Below, one piece after another: positions 60,091 to 64,000 of a stretch of 64,000 bases of DNA. The first letter of the stretch is position 1, and each line of letters starts with the position of its first letter. Both the position numbers and the translations under genes were made by a program. The stretch is from NCBI GenBank assembly GCA_037445895.1, contig JBBIJO010000007.1, forward strand, positions 1 to 64,000. Direction: 5' to 3'. Under the pieces are notes generated by a model. The model was not told where the DNA came from. It made no database searches and worked only from the letters and a program-made list of their open reading frames with translations. This DNA is from JBBIJO01 sp037445895 (lineage in GTDB: Bacteria; Bacteroidota; Ignavibacteria; Kapaibacteriales; UBA2268).

Positions 60091-62970
60091 TTATTCCACT
60101 TTAACAATTTTTACATAATGTGTTTTCGAAGGGCTTTGAACGCATAGGTAATAGTTGCCACTTTGTTCCGAGTTCAAACTAAACTTATGCTCATAAGTTG
60201 CCATCGAAGGCTCAAAAACATCAATCTTTTCGATTAAACGGCCTTGCAGGTCAAAAAGTGAAATTCTCAAAGGCTCATACTTTAAAAATGAAACTCGCAA
60301 TTGAACACCACTTTCGGTTGGATTAGGAAAAACAGAGACAAGGAATAGTTCGTCTTGCCGCGAACGTAGTTGAGGAAGAAATCCTAACTCGTAAGCCTTG
60401 ATTTCCGACTGAATTGATTCTTTTCTAAGTTCTAATAAACCCTTTCCTGCAAAAAGACTAAACACAATTTTCTTCGTTTCCCCATTTAATATTTTTATTG
60501 GTCCAGCCGAAGTGATATGGGAAATATCCGTTACCCTCGATTGAGTTCGGGATTTTCCCCGAGTTAACATTTTCCATTTTTCTGAAACCGTAAATCCGTC
60601 GTAAATTCCAACACTGTCGTTGCCTCGACCATCGTTATCAATCGCATAAAAATTAACAGGAAACTCGCTAATTACTTTGACACCAACATAAGGGAGCGTA
60701 TCGCTACTCGCATCGAATGCATAGCCAAAGTCGAAGTCCATATCGTATTCCGTTTTATCGCTTTGCCCCATTAAACTTATGTCCCAATCGAAGAATAACC
60801 CAACAAACAACGAATCGTAATTCTCGCCGCTAACATTTGTTATATCATAAGTAACTAAAATTAAATTCGAATCATTAGGCAATACACTTTGGTAAACGTT
60901 TTGTTCGATGTTGAAAGCGGGATGAGTTGAATCTTGCTTACTATGGAATTTGCACCTTCCAAGATAATAACCAAACGCAGAATTGTATTCTATATAAAAA
61001 ATACTATCGGCAATAAACCCCTTGTTTTGATAGTTTTGATTGGAACTACGAGCAACATCGGATACCATTTGCGAAGACACCCCAACTAATAATGCACCTT
61101 CGAACAAAATATTATTACTCTTTTTGTGAGTTAAACCAATGCCTTGTTGGTTCAAAGGGTAGTCGTTGAAACCAACATTACCACGACTATTGAATGTAGT
61201 AAAAATATTATTGAAATTCATAGTTTTATACGAAGGATTAGCTGGAATAGTTACCACAGCTTTTCCAACCTTTCCAATTGAATCGTAAGCAATAAAGTTG
61301 ACTCTCAAATTATAATCGAGTGGGATTGTTGTGGAAAGCGTAAAGCAAATCTCGTCCGTCGTTTTTTGTTCTCCCAAAAGAAAATCGCCAATAGGTATTG
61401 AATCCATACATACCGATTCAATATATGGGGAATTATCATCCAACCTAACATATACGCTCTTTAAGTTGGACAACACCGAACGAAAAGTCAACGCAACATA
61501 AATCTTTTCTCCCAATTCACATAAATCATTGCCGTTTCCATCGCGAATAGTATAGGCATCGAACACAAGTGACCTTAAAGTATCTGGGCTACAAGTAATT
61601 GACTTCAATGCATTGACTCTGCCATATCCTATGTAACCTGCGTAATCGGGATTGAGAGAATCAATATCGTCGGCTGTCAATTTAACAACCTCGTAAATTT
61701 GCTCGTAACTCAAATTGGGGAATTGTTCCCGTGTTAAAGCAACAACACCAGCGGCAATAGGCGATGCCATAGATGTTCCATCCAACGCAGTATAGGTTTC
61801 TCCGGGAATAGTGGACATAATATCGACACCTGGAGCCGATACATCGACATTTGAACTGTAATTTGAAAATACGGCTTTTATATCGTTCGAATCGACAGCA
61901 GCAACCGAAAGAACTCCTTTGAAAGAAGCAGGGGCATAATCCGAATATCGATAACCATTTCCAGCAGCTGCAACAATACAAACATTCATTTGGTTTACTG
62001 CTCTAATCACATCGTTTTCTAAATTTGAACCAGATTCACTTCCCCACGAACAATTGACGACTTTTGCTCCCATAACGCCAGCATACAAAATCCCTTCGTA
62101 ACCTTTAGAAACATAAGAATTAAAAGGGTCGTCATTCGAAACCTTTACCGGAAGTATTTTAACTTTTGGAACAACACCAGCAACTCCAATTGCGTTGTTT
62201 ACAATCGCACCGACGATTCCAGCAACGTGAGTTCCGTGACCATTTCCCGGACGTGGGTTATTATCGGGCGAAAAATTGTCCTTGCCGCTAAAGTCCCAAC
62301 CAACAAAATCATCAACATAGCCATTCCCATCGTCATCAACACCGTTACTACTCTTATCGGCTCCTGACGAATCCAAGCCAAATTCACCTCGATTAATAAA
62401 AATGTTTTCTTTCAAATCGGGATGATCAATGTCAACTCCGGTATCGACTATTCCAACAACGATTGTATCGGAGTCGGCACGAAGAGAATCCCAAGCATCG
62501 AAAGCGTTAATTTTGTAAAGATAATATTGTTCTGGCAGTTTAATATCGTTGGGAATACTCTCAATTTTCCGATAAAATAAAGGCTCGGCATATTCTATTT
62601 CCGTCTGGAAAGAAAGTTTTCGACACAGCAAAAGAGGGGAAAAATTTTTTTCGTATCTAATCAAGTATATCCTTGTAAGGTTATCGATAAAATCTGAATT
62701 GACACTACGATTAAATCTTGCGAATTTCTTTCGGGCAAAATCTATTAGGGCAGGATTAATTGCTGGTTCTAACTTGAATTTTCCAATTAATAATTCCAAG
62801 GCTGTTTTTTCGTTGGACTTCTCGGGTTGTATAAGTTTATGGTAAAGATTTGAATTTTCACGGAATTTGATTACAACTACATTGTTTTCATAATTTTCTG
62901 AATACAATATCGAAAAGTTCCCAATAAACATCAAAACGATAATAACACAACGATAGGAGGCTCTAACCAT
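60091..62970 (-). CDS. Subtilisin-like (S8) serine protease with T9SS sorting domain
   Basis: From the ATG at 62970 the protein has 959 residues; an ATG five codons upstream is possible. Signal peptide: CVIIVLMFIGNFSILYS. A propeptide-like region precedes the catalytic domain with Asp in TIVVGIVDTGVDIDHPDL near 170, His in GNGHGTHVAGIVGAIV near 242, and Ser in LDGTSMASPIAAGVVAL near 398, so the triad is intact. A long C-terminal region (VNFIAYDSIGKVGKAVVTIP) follows, then a T9SS type A domain (VFPNPTESGVQLRVSF). It likely degrades or matures proteins at the cell surface. It is divergent from the synthetase-like gene at the right edge. Confidence 0.92.
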   Translation of the reverse strand: MVRASYRCVIIVLMFIGNFSILYSENYENNVVVIKFRENSNLYHKLIQPEKSNEKTALELLIGKFKLEPAINPALIDFARKKFARFNRSVNSDFIDNLTRIYLIRYEKNFSPLLLCRKLSFQTEIEYAEPLFYRKIESIPNDIKLPEQYYLYKINAFDAWDSLRADSDTIVVGIVDTGVDIDHPDLKENIFINRGEFGLDSSGADKSSNGVDDDGNGYVDDFVGWDFSGKDNFSPDNNPRPGNGHGTHVAGIVGAIVNNAIGVAGVVPKVKILPVKVSNDDPFNSYVSKGYEGILYAGVMGAKVVNCSWGSESGSNLENDVIRAVNQMNVCIVAAAGNGYRYSDYAPASFKGVLSVAAVDSNDIKAVFSNYSSNVDVSAPGVDIMSTIPGETYTALDGTSMASPIAAGVVALTREQFPNLSYEQIYEVVKLTADDIDSLNPDYAGYIGYGRVNALKSITCSPDTLRSLVFDAYTIRDGNGNDLCELGEKIYVALTFRSVLSNLKSVYVRLDDNSPYIESVCMDSIPIGDFLLGEQKTTDEICFTLSTTIPLDYNLRVNFIAYDSIGKVGKAVVTIPANPSYKTMNFNNIFTTFNSRGNVGFNDYPLNQQGIGLTHKKSNNILFEGALLVGVSSQMVSDVARSSNQNYQNKGFIADSIFYIEYNSAFGYYLGRCKFHSKQDSTHPAFNIEQNVYQSVLPNDSNLILVTYDITNVSGENYDSLFVGLFFDWDISLMGQSDKTEYDMDFDFGYAFDASSDTLPYVGVKVISEFPVNFYAIDNDGRGNDSVGIYDGFTVSEKWKMLTRGKSRTQSRVTDISHITSAGPIKILNGETKKIVFSLFAGKGLLELRKESIQSEIKAYELGFLPQLRSRQDELFLVSVFPNPTESGVQLRVSFLKYEPLRISLFDLQGRLIEKIDVFEPSMATYEHKFSLNSEQSGNYYLCVQSPSKTHYVKIVKVE

Positions 62971-63175
62971 AACGCATTCAATCATTATAAACAAAAAATA
63001 ATTAAACGAAAAACAAAAGTAAACATTTCACACACAACAACTATAATTCTCGAATTTACTCGAATGTTATTTGAAATTTATATTGAATTTTTTGGATGGT
63101 TCTATAAAAATTCTTTTGTTTAATTAAAAAATTTTACTTAGTTTTGTAACGATAGTTTTGATAAGAAGAAAGAAA
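62971..63175. other. Divergent promoter region, no gene
   Basis: AT-rich. TAGTTTTG occurs twice, at 63139-63146 and 63153-63160, which resembles the TAnnTTTG promoter element described for Bacteroidota, but no clear -33 partner was found for either. The promoter for the leader at 63176 should lie here. Confidence 0.35.
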
Positions 63176-63343
63176 ATGGTATTGATTGATTCAGTTGAAA
63201 TAAAATTTGAAAGCGGAAGCGACAAGCCCCCTTTGTTGGGGGCTTTTTTTTTGCCTAAAATGCTAAATTTCGAACAATATAAATCCAAGCTTGAATTGAA
63301 ATTTAACCGAGGGCATTGCCCTCTTTTTTTGTTTAATTATTAA
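63176..63343 (+). CDS. Possible 55-codon leader ORF spanning two terminators
   Basis: An ATG preceded by the purine-rich AAGAAGAAAGAAA opens a 55-codon frame, MVLIDSVEIKFESGSDKPPL at the start and NRGHCPLFLFNY at the end. It crosses both terminator hairpins. Its TAA lies inside TAAGGGG, which is also the Shine-Dalgarno of the next gene (ATG at 63353). Three Asn codons occur, all after the first hairpin. It could be a regulatory leader peptide; it could also be chance, since hairpin-encoded residues (PPLLGAFF) look random. Confidence 0.35.
   Translation: MVLIDSVEIKFESGSDKPPLLGAFFLPKMLNFEQYKSKLELKFNRGHCPLFLFNY
63225..63252 (+). terminator. Intrinsic terminator in leader of the synthetase-like gene (first)
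   Basis: AGCCCCC and GGGGGCT pair over a 6-base loop (TTTGTT), followed by nine T. No gene precedes it on the plus strand within 220 bases, so it probably acts on a leader or small RNA. Confidence 0.88.
63309..63330 (+). terminator. Intrinsic terminator in leader of the synthetase-like gene (second)
   Basis: GAGGGC and GCCCTC pair over ATT, followed by seven T. It ends 22 bases before the ATG at 63353. Confidence 0.85.
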
Positions 63344-63352
63344 GGGGTTTTT

Positions 63353-64000
63353 ATGGATAAAAGCACAATCATTCTCAAAGGAATCGTTTACCAATCGGCG
63401 TTGGAATTTCTTTGGAACGAAGGGTTTATTGGAGTTCCATATCAAGGGATCACAAACGCAACAGGTTCGTGCGAAGCGGTTAGCAATGTTTTCGTTTTGA
63501 AGGAACCAGCTTTTCAGACTCTTTCCCAAACCGTTCAACTCCACTTGGAAAAAGATATTATAACTTATGGACTTCCAAGGATGTTTTCGACTAATCGTTC
63601 TTATCGCAAAGATAATCGCAATTGGATTTCCGACGGGCGACACTTGAATGATTTCGAATTGCTCGAAACCGAAGCATTAGATACAGACTTAGATTGGCTT
63701 CTCAAACATTGTCGAGATTTATTAAACTACACCTTTGTTAAAGTCTTGAATATCTCCTCGAAATACGGATTGCTGACCCCAGAGCAACACCATAATTTAT
63801 ACATATATTACGAAAAAGGCTTCAAAGTTTTAACATATACAGAAGCAATCGAAATTCTTCGAAATAACTATGGATTGCAAATCGAGTGGGGCGACGATTT
63901 GAAATCGAACCACGAGCAAATGCTTGTAAACCACTTCGACCAAAATCTTATGATAACACATTATCCCGAAAAAATAAAATTTTTTAATATGCTTCTTGTT
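63353..64000 (+). CDS. Asparaginyl-tRNA-synthetase-like catalytic domain without OB-fold; C-terminus beyond window
   Basis: 216 codons are visible and the frame stays open at the edge. The protein begins directly at class II synthetase motif 1 (VYQSALEFLWNEGFIGVPYQ), then TGSCEAVSNVFVL, TLSQTVQLHLEKDIITYGLP, MFSTNRSYRKDN, GRHLNDFELLETEA and finally MITHYPEKIKFFNMLLV. These match AsnRS catalytic blocks (TGxxEx, QL.LE, F.NRSFRAE, HL.EF..LE, P..IK.FYM). The N-terminal anticodon-binding OB domain of about 100 residues is absent. Such shortened AsnRS relatives in archaea make asparagine rather than charge tRNA, so asparagine synthetase-like activity is one hypothesis. Start fixed by AAGGGG five bases upstream. 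Confidence 0.8.
   Translation, partial: MDKSTIILKGIVYQSALEFLWNEGFIGVPYQGITNATGSCEAVSNVFVLKEPAFQTLSQTVQLHLEKDIITYGLPRMFSTNRSYRKDNRNWISDGRHLNDFELLETEALDTDLDWLLKHCRDLLNYTFVKVLNISSKYGLLTPEQHHNLYIYYEKGFKVLTYTEAIEILRNNYGLQIEWGDDLKSNHEQMLVNHFDQNLMITHYPEKIKFFNMLLV

Noticed and set aside
63100..63352. T-box riboswitch upstream of the AsnRS-like gene
   Set aside because: No T-box consensus or specifier-type stem recognised, although tandem terminators are present.

Overview
This AT-rich 64 kb window looks like the chromosome of a free-living Gram-negative bacterium of the Bacteroidota/Chlorobiota/Ignavibacteriota group; a Kapaibacteria-like lineage is my best guess, by inference. The pointers are five exported proteins ending in a type A type-IX-secretion (T9SS) sorting domain, an outer-membrane BamD lipoprotein, a long SecA with a C-terminal zinc motif, an MqnA-like menaquinone protein and many genes with weak or no Shine-Dalgarno sequence. 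I saw no rRNA, tRNA, CRISPR array, insertion sequence or phage gene.

Layout. 1-3193: a truncated beta-propeller exoprotein and a subtilisin-like T9SS protease whose signal peptide is cut off by a frameshift in a run of nine C. 3589-8018: histidine/folate enzyme FtcD, exported proteins and a methyltransferase-like protein. 8077-10956: DNA polymerase I, overlapping hemW at its 3' end. 10888-20314 (minus strand): hemW, a sigma-54 activator, a membrane rhodanese, a J-domain protein, an ECF sigma factor, greA, an MqnA-like gene, murD, dnaJ and grpE. The greA-mqnA gap holds a decayed T9SS sorting domain. 20843-24763: secA and a pseudouridine synthase. 24764-36923: two T9SS proteins, one a 1902-residue adhesin, around a GT-C membrane glycosyltransferase, sucD, ndk, a Nudix-fold protein and an exported protein. 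37042-45547 (minus strand): a dense run phoH, cdaA, pcm, miaA, dacB, a sugar-ABC permease, lpdA, an SprA-related metallopeptidase and a YgbA-like gene. 45646-53467: a LysM/lipoprotein pair, an FG-GAP T9SS protein, a SAM hydrolase, rpmG (only 59 codons), an asparaginase-like lipoprotein and bamD. 53527-59991: a PolB-like exonuclease and a surface-polysaccharide block of four glycosyltransferases and a flippase. 60091-62970: a second T9SS subtilisin. 63353-64000: the start of a stand-alone asparaginyl-tRNA-synthetase-like catalytic domain.

The most unusual region is 63100-64000. Two intrinsic terminators stand in tandem upstream of the synthetase-like gene although no gene precedes them on that strand. 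A 55-codon frame reads through both, and its stop codon overlaps the ribosome binding site of the synthetase-like gene. That is the arrangement expected of an attenuated leader. A terminator also lies 22 bases upstream of greA.

Together the genes describe cell-envelope building (secretion, BamD, murD, dacB, polysaccharide), protein quality control (DnaJ/GrpE, Pcm), c-di-AMP synthesis and a large investment in secreted surface proteins. Several intergenic regions contain decayed gene fragments.
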